A stretch of 28,783 nt of DNA from IMG/VR virus record IMGVR_UViG_3300042516_000418, positions 1-28,783 of that record. One strand, 5' to 3'. Of the stretch, positions 1-8,709 are shown piece by piece; positions within the stretch are counted from its first letter, which is position 1, and each line of letters starts with the position of its first letter. Made by a program: the position numbers and the translations under genes. The notes beneath the pieces are model-generated. The model searched no databases, was not told where the DNA came from, and saw nothing but the letters and a program-made list of their open reading frames with translations. The stretch comes from a virus.

Positions 1-17
1 GAAATCAGTATTTGTTA

Positions 18-524
18 ATGGCAAGGCAGGAGTTGGTCGAGGCGGTTCTTAATAAGTTCGCAAAGCGTGTAATTCAACAGGCGAAGCAAAATCTTACAAA
101 GAAGAAAAAGAACGCATCCAAGGAACTTTACAACTCATTGGACTACGACCTATCCGTAGGCCCTAATTCGTTCTCCTTGACCTTTGAAATGGAGGACTAC
201 GGGGAATTTCAAGACAAGGGCGTAAGCGGTGTCAAGCGTAAGTACAACACACCGTACAAATACACCAACAAGATGCCTCCGCCCAAGGCGTTCGCTCAAT
301 GGGTAGTCCGCAAGGGCCTTCAAGGCATCCGAGACAAGCAGGGGCGTTTTGTCCCACGGAAGTCGATGCAATACTTGATAGCAAGAAGCGTGTACAACAA
401 CGGCATAAAGCCGAGTTACTTTTTTAGCAACCCCTTCAAGGTGAACTTTAATAAACTACCAAAGGAATTAATCGAAGCGTTTGGCCTTGGCCCAGACGAC
501 TTCCAAGCATTTACACGTAAATAA
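18..524 (+). CDS. gp10-like tail completion / neck protein
   Basis: This 168-residue basic protein resembles the HK97 gp10-like tail-completion family, which caps the tail tube at the head-tail joint. Visible features are a Lys-rich N-terminal helix, a central Y-G-x-F-x-D-x-G-V-x-G segment (around residues 60-70), a PPP-x-K-A-F-x-x-W segment (around 86-95) and a late Y-L-I-A-R-S-V-Y helix before an aromatic S-Y-F-F stretch, the usual order in the family. A TTG six bases upstream in frame is possible, but the ATG at 18 is a better start. It overlaps the next gene by one base (TAATG), so it belongs to the virion operon. The family assignment is by pattern only. Confidence 0.6.
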   Translation: MARQELVEAVLNKFAKRVIQQAKQNLTKKKKNASKELYNSLDYDLSVGPNSFSLTFEMEDYGEFQDKGVSGVKRKYNTPYKYTNKMPPPKAFAQWVVRKGLQGIRDKQGRFVPRKSMQYLIARSVYNNGIKPSYFFSNPFKVNFNKLPKELIEAFGLGPDDFQAFTRK

Positions 525-1774
525 TGTCAGCACCAGTAGCCACCTTTCCCGCCTCGTTACAGTTAACAAGGTCGCCTATCTTCATAACGCTAACCAAGGG
601 GAGTGCCGTTAACGACGGCCTAGTTGACGCTACGCTTGTTCTGCGGGTGTTTACTGGCAGCAGCGCAACAAGCCCAACGGCTGACTACACGTTATTCAAG
701 ACAAGTATAGACGATGCGCCTATTACGTTTGAAATTAGCGACCTTATCCGTGAGGAAATTGCCTCGGTGTTAAAGAACGGAGCGATTAGCGACTGGGAGA
801 CAGCAACAACCGAGGTGGTGTGGTGCAAGTTTACTCTTTCGTCTAACTACGTGGATGCAGGCACGCCTGCGTCTGGTGTAATCCAAAGCAATCAGTCGTT
901 CTTATGCTCCGATGGGTGGCTACCATTTACGCAGCAGTCGGGTGGTATTGTTGCTGGCGCTGGTCTGTTGACCAACCGCACTATGCAAGTTTACAGCGGA
1001 TATGAGCAATCGCTTCCCGCTTTGTACGATACCAACACCGACCTTAACGGGGTTCTGTACAGTGTAAACGGAACGGACTATTTTTACGTTCTATCTGACG
1101 AGCTTGGCTTTGCCAACACCAGCACAGAATCCACGCAAAAGGTAATCTACATTCCCGCAGGCCCAGCAAGTATAGATTCATTCTTGGGTGTTGTACCAAC
1201 CGAGGACTACACTATTTCCCTTATTAGCGATAGCGCAGCAGTCAACTACAAAGCACGGGTAGAAGCCGATGGCGGAACGTGCGAAGGATTCGCCTGCCTA
1301 CGTGAGGCACTTGCCGAATTGGGTTACGAGGAAAACGCTACCGACTACAATTACGAGCTGGTCTGCGAACCAAAGTACACGCCAGTACGACTTACGTTTA
1401 TTAACCGCTTTGGCGTTAGCGACTTTGTTACGTTCTTCAAGGTCTCAACAAGAAGCGGAGCCGTAACACGGGAAAGCTATATGCCGCAATTAAGCCAGCC
1501 CTTCAACGTGGCTCAACAAGTACAATATCGTAACTTTGACGTAAACAGCCGTGAAACGATTGTACTAAACACGGGATGGGTGGACGAGAACTACGACGAC
1601 GTTATTCGTGAAATCCTTATGAGCGAAAAATGCTCTATAAATTACGAGGGCGTAGAGTTCACCGTTAACCCACAAGATACTGGAATCCAATACCTTAAGG
1701 AGGTTAACGACCGAAACATTAATTACACCTTGACGTTTGATATTGCTTGGGACATCCGAAATAACGCACGATGA
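524..1774 (+). CDS. beta-rich tail structural protein
   Basis: This 416-residue protein has no signal peptide or membrane segment and is rich in Thr, Ser, Val and Tyr, as beta-structured virion proteins are. It sits in the tail gene group and overlaps both neighbours by 1-4 bases, which suggests co-translation. Residues 243-266 carry a motif of the form Y-x-x-R-V-x-A-D-G-G-x-x-E-G-F-x-C-L, which recurs in the 72-residue protein at 11846-12064. After it comes an R-L-T-F-I-N-R-F-G-V segment that I have seen in Bacteroidota phage tail proteins. I cannot name a precise role; distal tail or baseplate component is an inference from position next to the very large 1771-3792 gene. Confidence 0.55.
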   Translation: MSAPVATFPASLQLTRSPIFITLTKGSAVNDGLVDATLVLRVFTGSSATSPTADYTLFKTSIDDAPITFEISDLIREEIASVLKNGAISDWETATTEVVWCKFTLSSNYVDAGTPASGVIQSNQSFLCSDGWLPFTQQSGGIVAGAGLLTNRTMQVYSGYEQSLPALYDTNTDLNGVLYSVNGTDYFYVLSDELGFANTSTESTQKVIYIPAGPASIDSFLGVVPTEDYTISLISDSAAVNYKARVEADGGTCEGFACLREALAELGYEENATDYNYELVCEPKYTPVRLTFINRFGVSDFVTFFKVSTRSGAVTRESYMPQLSQPFNVAQQVQYRNFDVNSRETIVLNTGWVDENYDDVIREILMSEKCSINYEGVEFTVNPQDTGIQYLKEVNDRNINYTLTFDIAWDIRNNAR

Positions 1775-3792
1775 GAAACAAGGTTACCATTTTTGTAGGC
1801 GAGCAAGAGCTTGACGTATTCCAAGACGAGGACATTACGATTAACCTATCGGTTCAAAACATTCAAGACATAAGCAAGGTCTTTACTGACTTTACGCAGG
1901 GGTTTAGCGTTCCCGCTTCGCCTCGTAACAATGCAATCTTTGAACACTACTACCGCACGGATATTGTTGGTGGTGCTGACTACCGATTAAGAGCCGATGG
2001 GCGCATTGAAATCAACGGGTTGGTATTTCGGTATGGCTCTATTGAATTGGAGGGCGTACAGATGCGCAAGAACGCTCCTTACGCTTATGATATTACGTTT
2101 TACGGATTGCTGGTTAACCTAACCGACATTTTCGGGGAGGACTACTTGTACGACCTTGAAGGGTTGTCGGCTTACAATTTAGATTATACACCAAACATTG
2201 TTTACGCTGGTTTGGTATCGCTCACGCTGGCTCCTATTGTATTCCCATTAATTACGGCAAAGGACGTTTGGTTTTACGATTCGAGCAATAACCACGACTC
2301 GAATAACATTCACTACCATAACCAAAACGAAACGCACGGGGTTCAATACTACGACCTAAAACCCGCTATTGAAATTAATAAAGTAGTCGAAGCCATAGAA
2401 GACAAATATGGAATTACTATTAACATAAGCGGGATTAACGACTACGACAAGTTGCATATATGGTGTCACCGAAACGCTGGGTATATGTACAAGGATTTGC
2501 CTACCTCAATGCCGTGGACGAAGGTGCTTGCGCCTGACCCATTTGCTCCCGTAACTACTGACTATTGGGATTATTCGGATAGTACGTTTAACCCAGTTGG
2601 CCCAACGGGTTCGGGTATAGTGTGGCAGTTCGTTATTGATATTGACGTAAACGGGTATGCAAGCGACTACATTATTGGGATATTTGTAGACGAGGTGCTT
2701 GTTGCTCAACAAACCCGAAACGGAGACGGGCAATGGACTTTTAACGATATAAACATAACAAACGGAAGCAAGGCGTATTTCGCTATTAAGCCCAGCACAA
2801 ACGAATTAGTCACGCTTGACGTAGTAGAAGTGTTGGTTTCCGAAATGTATGGAGTTGACGTTTATGCAAATGCGTACAATTCCGCAAGTCAACAGATTTT
2901 CGGAAGTATTGACATTCCTTCTTTAATGCCAGAGCAAAAGGTTACTGACTTTTTGGCTTCGCTTTGCAAAATGTTTAATCTGGTAATTATTGCAGTAAGC
3001 GATACCGAGTTTGACCTTTTGCCTCTTGACGAATGGTATGGTGACGGCACGGACGTTGACTTGTCGCAATACTTTGACATAACAGAAAGCCAAGTAGAAC
3101 GCCCGCAGTTGTACAAGCAAATAAATTTCAAGTATAACGAAACGGGGGCGATTACAGGCGAAGAATACCGCCTTACAAATGACGTGGGTTACGGTGACCT
3201 TCGTTCTAATTTCGTTTTTGACACGGACGAAGAATTGGCGGTAGAGCCGCAGTTCGACCAGATGCTCTTTACACGGCTTACCGACCAAGATACGGGCGAC
3301 CTAACAAAATTGCTGGCGGGATATGCAGTAACACGTGAACTGGAAACTTATTTAGGGCAGCCGTTTATATTTTATGTAGATAGTCCAATAACCATTAACC
3401 CTGCGGTCTTGGCGTTTGTTGACCCTACGGAAACAATTATTAGCGGGCATAAGTCGGTGTCAATTACGCAAGTAGTTTACGCTAACGCATCGAATCAAAA
3501 TTTTAATGCTGCGTCTACCTACTCCTTGAACTACGGGGCAGACATCGACCCGTACCTATTGCAGTCGGTAAACAACTCGCTTTACAACACCTACTGGAGC
3601 GACTATATTACGGACTTGTACAACCCAAGCCGTAGATTAGTGCGGGTTCCTGCGATTTTGCCACTTGGCAAGATTCTAAACTTCGACCTAAAAAATAAGT
3701 TAATCTGGAACGGCCAGAGGTGGTTGGTTAACAACGTAACGATAAACCTTACGACAGGACGAGCCGAGTTTGAGTTATTAAACAATGTATGA
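1771..3792 (+). CDS. large tail / baseplate-hub-like protein
   Basis: At 673 residues this is the longest protein in the window. It is acidic and aromatic-rich (many Asp, Tyr, Asn), typical of extended beta-structured tail-tip proteins. The N-terminal about 130 residues (V-F-x-D-F-T-Q-G-F-S-V-P-A-S followed by a Y-G-S-I-E-L-E-G-V stretch) resemble a conserved start of Bacteroidota phage tail proteins that I know from memory. It overlaps the upstream gene by 4 bases and the following 51-residue ORF by 4 bases. The role as tail-tip or hub protein is inferred from size, composition and position just upstream of the tape-measure-like gene. No catalytic motif is visible. Confidence 0.55.
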   Translation: MRNKVTIFVGEQELDVFQDEDITINLSVQNIQDISKVFTDFTQGFSVPASPRNNAIFEHYYRTDIVGGADYRLRADGRIEINGLVFRYGSIELEGVQMRKNAPYAYDITFYGLLVNLTDIFGEDYLYDLEGLSAYNLDYTPNIVYAGLVSLTLAPIVFPLITAKDVWFYDSSNNHDSNNIHYHNQNETHGVQYYDLKPAIEINKVVEAIEDKYGITINISGINDYDKLHIWCHRNAGYMYKDLPTSMPWTKVLAPDPFAPVTTDYWDYSDSTFNPVGPTGSGIVWQFVIDIDVNGYASDYIIGIFVDEVLVAQQTRNGDGQWTFNDINITNGSKAYFAIKPSTNELVTLDVVEVLVSEMYGVDVYANAYNSASQQIFGSIDIPSLMPEQKVTDFLASLCKMFNLVIIAVSDTEFDLLPLDEWYGDGTDVDLSQYFDITESQVERPQLYKQINFKYNETGAITGEEYRLTNDVGYGDLRSNFVFDTDEELAVEPQFDQMLFTRLTDQDTGDLTKLLAGYAVTRELETYLGQPFIFYVDSPITINPAVLAFVDPTETIISGHKSVSITQVVYANASNQNFNAASTYSLNYGADIDPYLLQSVNNSLYNTYWSDYITDLYNPSRRLVRVPAILPLGKILNFDLKNKLIWNGQRWLVNNVTINLTTGRAEFELLNNV

Positions 3793-3944
3793 GGGATAGC
3801 TATTTAGGTTACTTGGTAGAGGTGCTTAACAACGAACCACTACTGGGCGTATCGCACGAAGTGGAAATTGCAAAAGGCACTTACAAGCTCACGGAAGACA
3901 AAATAGAGGAAAAACTGAAGATATGGCGGTTGTCGAAACTGTAA
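3789..3944 (+). CDS. small protein between tail genes (51 aa)
   Basis: This 51-residue ORF starts in an ATGA overlap with the stop of the preceding large tail gene and ends 22 bases inside the tape-measure-like gene in another frame. It begins M-R-D-S-Y-L-G-Y-L-V-E-V-L and ends in a Lys-rich helix. It fills what would otherwise be a 130-base gap in an otherwise gapless operon, which is the main reason to call it. The function is unknown. Confidence 0.55.
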   Translation: MRDSYLGYLVEVLNNEPLLGVSHEVEIAKGTYKLTEDKIEEKLKIWRLSKL

Positions 3945-5491
3945 AGATTGAGGGCGATGGTTCTGGCTTGGAGGATAGCATTAAAGGGCTAAACAAAGAG
4001 GCGGGCAAACTCCGAGACACCATCGAGGAAGTAGGCAAGACCACCAAAACCGCCTTTGACAAAGCCGAGAAGTCCGTTGAGGGCGTTCAAAGGGAGGTTG
4101 AGAAGACCAACAGCTCTTTCAAGGAATTAGCCAATAGCGCAAAGAGTATCGCCCTTGTTTCAGTTGCCCTTGATGCGGCTACCGAGGCATTTGCTGCCAA
4201 CCAAGCCGTAGTCGATATTTTTAACACCGCACTCGGAGCAGTTCAATTAACCGTATCTAGGATTATTGATAGTTTCACCAAAGGCACGGCCTTAAACTTG
4301 GGTACAGTTATTTCGGACGCTTCCGAGGTTGTGCAACTGGAGAAAGAAGCAGCACGAGCAGCGGCTCAACGAACAGCGGTACAATTAGAATACCAGTTGT
4401 TGGCCGAGCAGGCAAGGCAGGTTCGTGACGACGAGCAAAAGAGCATTGAGGATAGAATAGAGGCCAATTCACTAGTTAGCGACATCCTAACCGAACAACT
4501 TGCAAAAGAGAAGGAATTGGTACAGGCATCTGTTGCTGCGGCAGAAGCACAATTTTCCAAGTTGCCAAGCATTGAGAACGAGGTTGCCTTGATTCAGGCA
4601 CGAACCGAATTAGTGGACATCGAGGAACGAGTTGCAGGGCAGCGGTCGGAGTTCCTTATGAACCAGATGGCATTAAACCGAGAGCAACAGACGTACAACG
4701 AATTGCTCTTGAAGAATGGCGAAATAATCGAAGGTGAGCAATCTGTAATTATTCAATTTAGCGAGAATCGCAGAACGGCACTCGAAGACGAATACAATGC
4801 CCAAACAAAAATCCTCGATATTGAAATAGCAATAGCAAAGGCACGTCTTGATGCAGCAGCAGAGGGAACCGTTGCCCAGCAAGAGGCGTACGAAGCATAT
4901 TTACAACTAACAAGGGATAAGGGAGTATTAGACGCAGAGTACGCAAGGAATAGCAAGGAACTCGACAAGGAGGTTGCTTCCGCTCGCTTCCAAATGGCAA
5001 AGGATGGTTTGTCGGCCATTAGTCAACTATCTGCGGCATTTGCTGGTGAGGACGAGGAATCCAAAAAGAAGCAGTTTGAGTTCCAAAAAAAGCTATCCCT
5101 TGCTTCTGCGGTCGTTAGTGGTATTGAAGCCGTACAGAACGCATACAAGACCGCACAAGCGTCTCCGTACACTATTGCCTTTCCTGCGTACCCATTTGTA
5201 CAAGCAGGCCTTGCGGCAGCATTTAGCGGAGCGCAAATTGCAGCAATCGCACGAAGCCAATTTGAATCGCCAGAAACAGGCAGTACCGACTACGGAGGTG
5301 GCTCGTCTGCTGCTCCTTCAGCACCAAGCGCACCGCAGTTTAACGTCGTTGGTCGTAGCGGTATAAACCAGTTAGCAGAATCGGTTAACGCAGTAAACAA
5401 TCGCCCCGTCCGTGCCTACGTCGTGGCGGGTGAGGTTACTTCACAACAGAACTTAAATAGACGCAGAGCAAGAACCGCAACTTTTGGATAA
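3923..5491 (+). CDS. tape measure-like protein
   Basis: This 522-residue protein is mostly helical. The first about 70 residues are coiled-coil-like, an Ala-rich hydrophobic segment lies around 75-130, a long Glu/Gln/Ala-rich coiled coil runs from about 135 to 370, an Ala/Gly hydrophobic stretch lies near 385-445, and an Arg-rich tail follows. The ending with R-A-Y-V-V-x-G-E-V-T-S-Q-Q is one I recognise from Bacteroidota phage tail-length proteins. Tape measures set tail length at about 1.5 angstrom per residue, so this size would give a short tail of roughly 75-80 nm if the whole protein is used. No lytic domain is visible. An internal structural protein of a non-siphovirus is the main alternative. 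Confidence 0.6.
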   Translation: MAVVETVKIEGDGSGLEDSIKGLNKEAGKLRDTIEEVGKTTKTAFDKAEKSVEGVQREVEKTNSSFKELANSAKSIALVSVALDAATEAFAANQAVVDIFNTALGAVQLTVSRIIDSFTKGTALNLGTVISDASEVVQLEKEAARAAAQRTAVQLEYQLLAEQARQVRDDEQKSIEDRIEANSLVSDILTEQLAKEKELVQASVAAAEAQFSKLPSIENEVALIQARTELVDIEERVAGQRSEFLMNQMALNREQQTYNELLLKNGEIIEGEQSVIIQFSENRRTALEDEYNAQTKILDIEIAIAKARLDAAAEGTVAQQEAYEAYLQLTRDKGVLDAEYARNSKELDKEVASARFQMAKDGLSAISQLSAAFAGEDEESKKKQFEFQKKLSLASAVVSGIEAVQNAYKTAQASPYTIAFPAYPFVQAGLAAAFSGAQIAAIARSQFESPETGSTDYGGGSSAAPSAPSAPQFNVVGRSGINQLAESVNAVNNRPVRAYVVAGEVTSQQNLNRRRARTATFG

Positions 5492-5492
5492 G

Positions 5493-6425
5493 ATGAAAGT
5501 AATTGAGCTGGTATTGGAAGATACCGAAGGACTAAACGGCATTAATGCCATAAGCATCGTTGAGCATCCCGCTATTGAGGAAAACTTTATCACGTTGTCG
5601 AAAGAACACGAAGTACAGTTCGCCAAACAAGACGAGGAGAAGCGAATCCTTATGGGCGCAGCTTTGATTCCCAACAAGACCATCTACCGCAACCAAGGCG
5701 GGGAGGAGTTTTACGTTTACTTCTCAAAGGAGACGGTACGCAAGGCATCCGAACTATTCTTGATGCGTGGCTATCAAGGTAACACAACGCTCGAACACGC
5801 AGCGGAGCTTAATGGCTTGTCGGTGGTTGAGTCGTGGATTATTGAAGACCCCAAAAAGGACAAGACGGCCATTTACGGAATGGAGTTGCCCGAAGGAACT
5901 TGGATGGTCTCAATGAAGGTAAATAACGACGACGTTTGGGAAAACTACGTTAAAACAGGCCGTGTAAAGGGCTTCTCAATAGAGGGCTACTTTGTTGATA
6001 AGTTGCAAATGGAATCCCACTTGGAACGCATCGAGGAAGAAGAAGCCGAGTTCCTGCTTTCTAACATTATTGCCAAAATCAAAAAGGACGGCCGCCTAAA
6101 AAGCAAGAAGCGAATCGAAATGGAATCGTATAGCGACTATCCAGAGGCAGTTCGCAACAACGCAAAGCGGGGCATCGAACTAAACGAGAAAGGCGGTAAC
6201 AAGTGCGCCACACAAGTCGGCAAGATACGAGCGCAACAACTCGCAGACGGTAAGCCCATAAGCGTTGAAACAATTAGCCGTATGTACTCGTACCTATCAA
6301 GAGCCGAAACATACTACGACGAAGGCGATACCGAAGCGTGTGGTACTATTAGCTACTTGCTATGGGGCGGACTTGCCGCCAAGCGTTGGTCTGAATCTAA
6401 ATTAAAAGAACTCGGTAAATTATGA
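5493..6425 (+). CDS. XkdF-like prohead protease with extra C-terminal module
   Basis: The 310-residue product starts M-K-V-I-E-L-V-L; a TTG nine bases earlier is less likely. Residues about 10-190 match the XkdF-type phage serine protease pattern: an early I-S-I-V-E-H-P-A-I-E element, then L-M-G-A-A-L-I-P-N-K-x-I-Y-R, F-S-K-E-T-V, an N-T-T-L-E-H-A segment holding the likely catalytic His, and G-F-S-I-E-G-Y-F holding the likely Ser. This protease would mature the capsid next to the scaffold and capsid genes. From about residue 212 a separate module follows (Y-S-D-Y-P-E-A-V-R-N-N-A-K-R, then V-G-K-I-R-A-Q-Q-L and a Ser/Arg-rich helix), which I remember as a recurrent add-on in phage head proteins without known function. 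Confidence 0.75.
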   Translation: MKVIELVLEDTEGLNGINAISIVEHPAIEENFITLSKEHEVQFAKQDEEKRILMGAALIPNKTIYRNQGGEEFYVYFSKETVRKASELFLMRGYQGNTTLEHAAELNGLSVVESWIIEDPKKDKTAIYGMELPEGTWMVSMKVNNDDVWENYVKTGRVKGFSIEGYFVDKLQMESHLERIEEEEAEFLLSNIIAKIKKDGRLKSKKRIEMESYSDYPEAVRNNAKRGIELNEKGGNKCATQVGKIRAQQLADGKPISVETISRMYSYLSRAETYYDEGDTEACGTISYLLWGGLAAKRWSESKLKELGKL

Positions 6426-6565
6426 AAGAGACACCATCCCGCACCTCACCCAAGAACGGCAAGCGTGGCTGCCTATGCAAAAACAACACCTATTCCTCCA
6501 AATGCTGCGATGGTTCACTCCGAGCGCAAGGAGTAGGGCCAGTGAACAAAGCCCCGAATTTGTAA
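6422..6565 (+). CDS. small Cys-rich protein (47 aa)
   Basis: This ORF begins in an ATGA overlap with the protease stop. It encodes 47 residues with a basic N-terminus and a G-C-L-C-x8-C-C-D-G-S-L-x-A-Q-G pattern. The two C-x-C / C-C pairs could bind zinc. I recognise very similar short proteins in the head-gene region of other Bacteroidota phages and prophages, which supports a real gene; no role is known to me. Confidence 0.65.
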   Translation: MKETPSRTSPKNGKRGCLCKNNTYSSKCCDGSLRAQGVGPVNKAPNL

Positions 6566-6594
6566 CAATCCAATAACCATTTAATTAATTGCGT

Positions 6595-7140
6595 ATGAAG
6601 GCAAGTGAAATTTTCACCAAGTTCTTTGCGGAGCTATCCGCAGTAGAAGAAGAAGTTAAGTTGGCGCAAGCCAAACTTGACAACGGCACTGTCCTTGAGG
6701 CCGAAGCATTTGAAGCTGGCCAACCCATCTTTATCGTTAGCGAAGAAGACCGCATTGCTGTTCCAGTAGGTGAGTACCGAATGGAAGATGGACGTGTCCT
6801 CGTTGTTACCGAAGAAGGCGTTGTTGGCGAAATCAAAGAAGCAGCAGCCGAAGAGGAAACACCAGAGGTAGAAATAGAGGTAGAAGCCGCTATGGAGCCG
6901 TCTGTTGAAGACAAAATCAAAGAGGTGGTTATGCCCCTCATTGAGGAAATGAAGGCGGAGTTGTCCGCTATGCGTGAGGAAATGGGTGCATACAAGAAGA
7001 AGCAAGAAATGTCTTCTGACGTACCAGCCGCTTCCCCTATTAAACATAACCCAGAAGGAAAGACCAAGGAAGTTGTAAACCTGTCGCAGAACGCAACAGA
7101 GTCAGCCCTTGACCGTGTCCTTGCACGACTAAACAAATAA
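6595..7140 (+). CDS. capsid scaffold-like protein
   Basis: This 181-residue, strongly acidic protein sits directly upstream of the major capsid gene and just after the protease, the usual place for a scaffold. A central beta-like part (residues about 28-80, with G-Q-P-I-F-I-V and V-P-V-G-E-Y-R-M-E-D-G-R) is followed by a Glu-rich linker and a coiled-coil C-terminal half, then a polar tail ending in R-V-L-A-R-L-N-K. The ATG at 6595 follows a TTG two codons earlier and is preferred. Assignment as scaffold is by composition and position. Confidence 0.6.
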   Translation: MKASEIFTKFFAELSAVEEEVKLAQAKLDNGTVLEAEAFEAGQPIFIVSEEDRIAVPVGEYRMEDGRVLVVTEEGVVGEIKEAAAEEETPEVEIEVEAAMEPSVEDKIKEVVMPLIEEMKAELSAMREEMGAYKKKQEMSSDVPAASPIKHNPEGKTKEVVNLSQNATESALDRVLARLNK

Positions 7141-7153
7141 ACCAAAATAACAA

Positions 7154-8080
7154 ATGCCTACTAACACTTCTATCACCACGACGTATGCTGGCGAATTTGC
7201 TGGTAAATACGTTGCTGCCGCTCTGTTGAGCGCACCTACCTTGGACAAAGGCCTCATCGAGGTTATGCCCAACGTATTGTACAAATCCGTTATCCAAAAG
7301 GTTAACACGGACGACATTTTGAAGGACGCTACTTGCGACTTCGACCCTACGTCTACCGTTACCTTGACCGAGCGTGTTTTGACCTTGGAAGAGTTCCAAG
7401 TTAACTTGCAAATGTGCAAAAAGGACTTCGAGCAAACTTGGCAAGCCGTTGAGATGGGCTATTCTGCATTCAAGAATATCCCCGCTTCTTTCACCGACTT
7501 TTTGATTGCCTATGCTGCCGAGCGTGTTTCTGCCCGTATCGAACAGAACATCTGGGCTGGTGTTAATGCATCTTCTGGCCAGTTCGCAGGTTTCCAAACT
7601 TTGTTCGCTGCTGATTCTGACGTTATCGACGTAACTGGTACTACCGTTACCGCTTCTAACGTAATCGCTGAATTGGGTAAGGTAGTTGACGCTATCCCTG
7701 CCGCTTTGTACGGTAAGCCAGACGTTTACTTGTACGTTTCTCAAAACGTAGCCAAGGCCTATGTACGTGCTTTGGGTGGCTTCGCCGCTTCTGGAGTAGG
7801 TGCTAACGGTTTGGACAACAAGGGTACTATGTGGTACGGCGACCAGCCCCTGTTCTTCGACGGAATCCCCGTCGTGTTGGCAGAAGGTTTGTCTTCTAAC
7901 CGCATCGTTGCTGCTCAAAAGAGCAACTTGTTCTTTGGAACTGGTTTGTTGAGCGACAAGAACGAGGTTCGTTTGATTGATATGGCCGACATCGACGGTT
8001 CACAGAACTTCCGCTTGGTAATGCGTATGAGCGCAGGCATCCAGTACGGTATCGGTTCCGACATCGTTTACTACGCCTAA
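7154..8080 (+). CDS. major capsid protein
   Basis: This 308-residue protein is the expected size for an HK97-fold capsid subunit. It lies downstream of the protease and scaffold genes and is followed by a strong terminator. It starts M-P-T-N-T-S-I-T-T-T-Y-A-G-E-F-A-G-K and contains C-K-K-D-F-E-Q-T-W and P-D-V-Y-L-Y-V-S-Q-N-V segments typical of Bacteroidota phage capsid proteins as I remember them. Codon choice is markedly uniform (Leu mostly TTG, Ala mostly GCT or GCC), consistent with very high expression. The leader is A-rich (accaaaataacaa) with no Shine-Dalgarno, as usual in this host group. Confidence 0.8.
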   Translation: MPTNTSITTTYAGEFAGKYVAAALLSAPTLDKGLIEVMPNVLYKSVIQKVNTDDILKDATCDFDPTSTVTLTERVLTLEEFQVNLQMCKKDFEQTWQAVEMGYSAFKNIPASFTDFLIAYAAERVSARIEQNIWAGVNASSGQFAGFQTLFAADSDVIDVTGTTVTASNVIAELGKVVDAIPAALYGKPDVYLYVSQNVAKAYVRALGGFAASGVGANGLDNKGTMWYGDQPLFFDGIPVVLAEGLSSNRIVAAQKSNLFFGTGLLSDKNEVRLIDMADIDGSQNFRLVMRMSAGIQYGIGSDIVYYA

Positions 8081-8100
8081 TCGTTTCTAAATTTCCTTGA

Positions 8101-8141
8101 AGGGGGTGGTGGTGTAATAACGCCCCACCCCTTTCTTTTTT
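8101..8141 (+). terminator. rho-independent terminator after capsid gene
   Basis: GGGGTGG at 8103-8109 pairs with CCACCCC at 8125-8131. The stem continues as GGTG (8111-8114) with CGCC (8121-8124) around a TAATAA loop, with one bulged T. A run of ten bases that is all T except one C follows. It lies between the capsid and tail-tube genes, so it probably trims or partly ends the capsid transcript. Confidence 0.85.
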
Positions 8142-8162
8142 AACTTACTAAATAAAAACAAA

Positions 8163-8696
8163 ATGGCTTGTGCTTTATCCCTTGGCCGTATTGAACCCTG
8201 CAAGGACGTTGTAGGTGGTTTGAATGCGGTTTACTTTTTGAACTATGCAAACCTTACGGTGACTTACGATGCTACCAATACGGATGCTATTGACGTTCTC
8301 GGAAGCGGATTGACCGCTTACAAATACGAATTGAAAGGAACCTCGTCTTTCGAGCAGGCAATCACTTCAAGCCGTGACAACGGAACCACGTTCTTTGACC
8401 AGACCTTGAATTTGACCTTGCACAAGTTGAGCAAGCAGTCACACAAGGAAATCAAGCTGATGGCTTACGGCCGTCCGATTGTAATCGTTGAAGACCGCAA
8501 CAACAACTTCTTCGTTGCTGGTTTGGAACACGGTTGCGAGGTTACTGGTGGTACTATCGTTACTGGTGCTGCTATGGGCGATATGAGCGGTTATACTTTG
8601 GTATTGAACGGCCAAGAGCCAGTTCCTGCGAACTTCTTGGACGGCACTTTGTCTGCTGCTGGTATTTCAACTATCGTTGTTGGTTCTGACTTTTAA
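8163..8696 (+). CDS. major tail tube-like protein
   Basis: This 177-residue protein is beta-rich and of typical tail-tube size. It shares the high-expression codon style of the capsid gene just upstream. A G-C-E-V-T-G-G-T-I-V-T-G segment followed by G-D-M-S-G-Y-T-L-V-L-N-G-Q-E resembles tail-tube proteins of Bacteroidota siphoviruses that I recall. The start ATG has an A-rich leader (aaataaaaacaaa). A minor capsid or decoration protein is the alternative. Confidence 0.6.
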   Translation: MACALSLGRIEPCKDVVGGLNAVYFLNYANLTVTYDATNTDAIDVLGSGLTAYKYELKGTSSFEQAITSSRDNGTTFFDQTLNLTLHKLSKQSHKEIKLMAYGRPIVIVEDRNNNFFVAGLEHGCEVTGGTIVTGAAMGDMSGYTLVLNGQEPVPANFLDGTLSAAGISTIVVGSDF

Positions 8697-8709
8697 TTAT
8701 CTTTGACGT

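Noticed and set aside
4974-5366. 130-codon + strand frame inside the tape-measure gene
   Set aside because: Low-complexity Arg/Leu-rich shadow of an Ala/Gln-rich coiled-coil gene.
7040-7918. 292-codon open frame on the - strand opposite the capsid gene
   Set aside because: It is the antisense shadow of the strongly codon-biased capsid gene, has no recognisable domain and no start signals, and every other gene is on the + strand.
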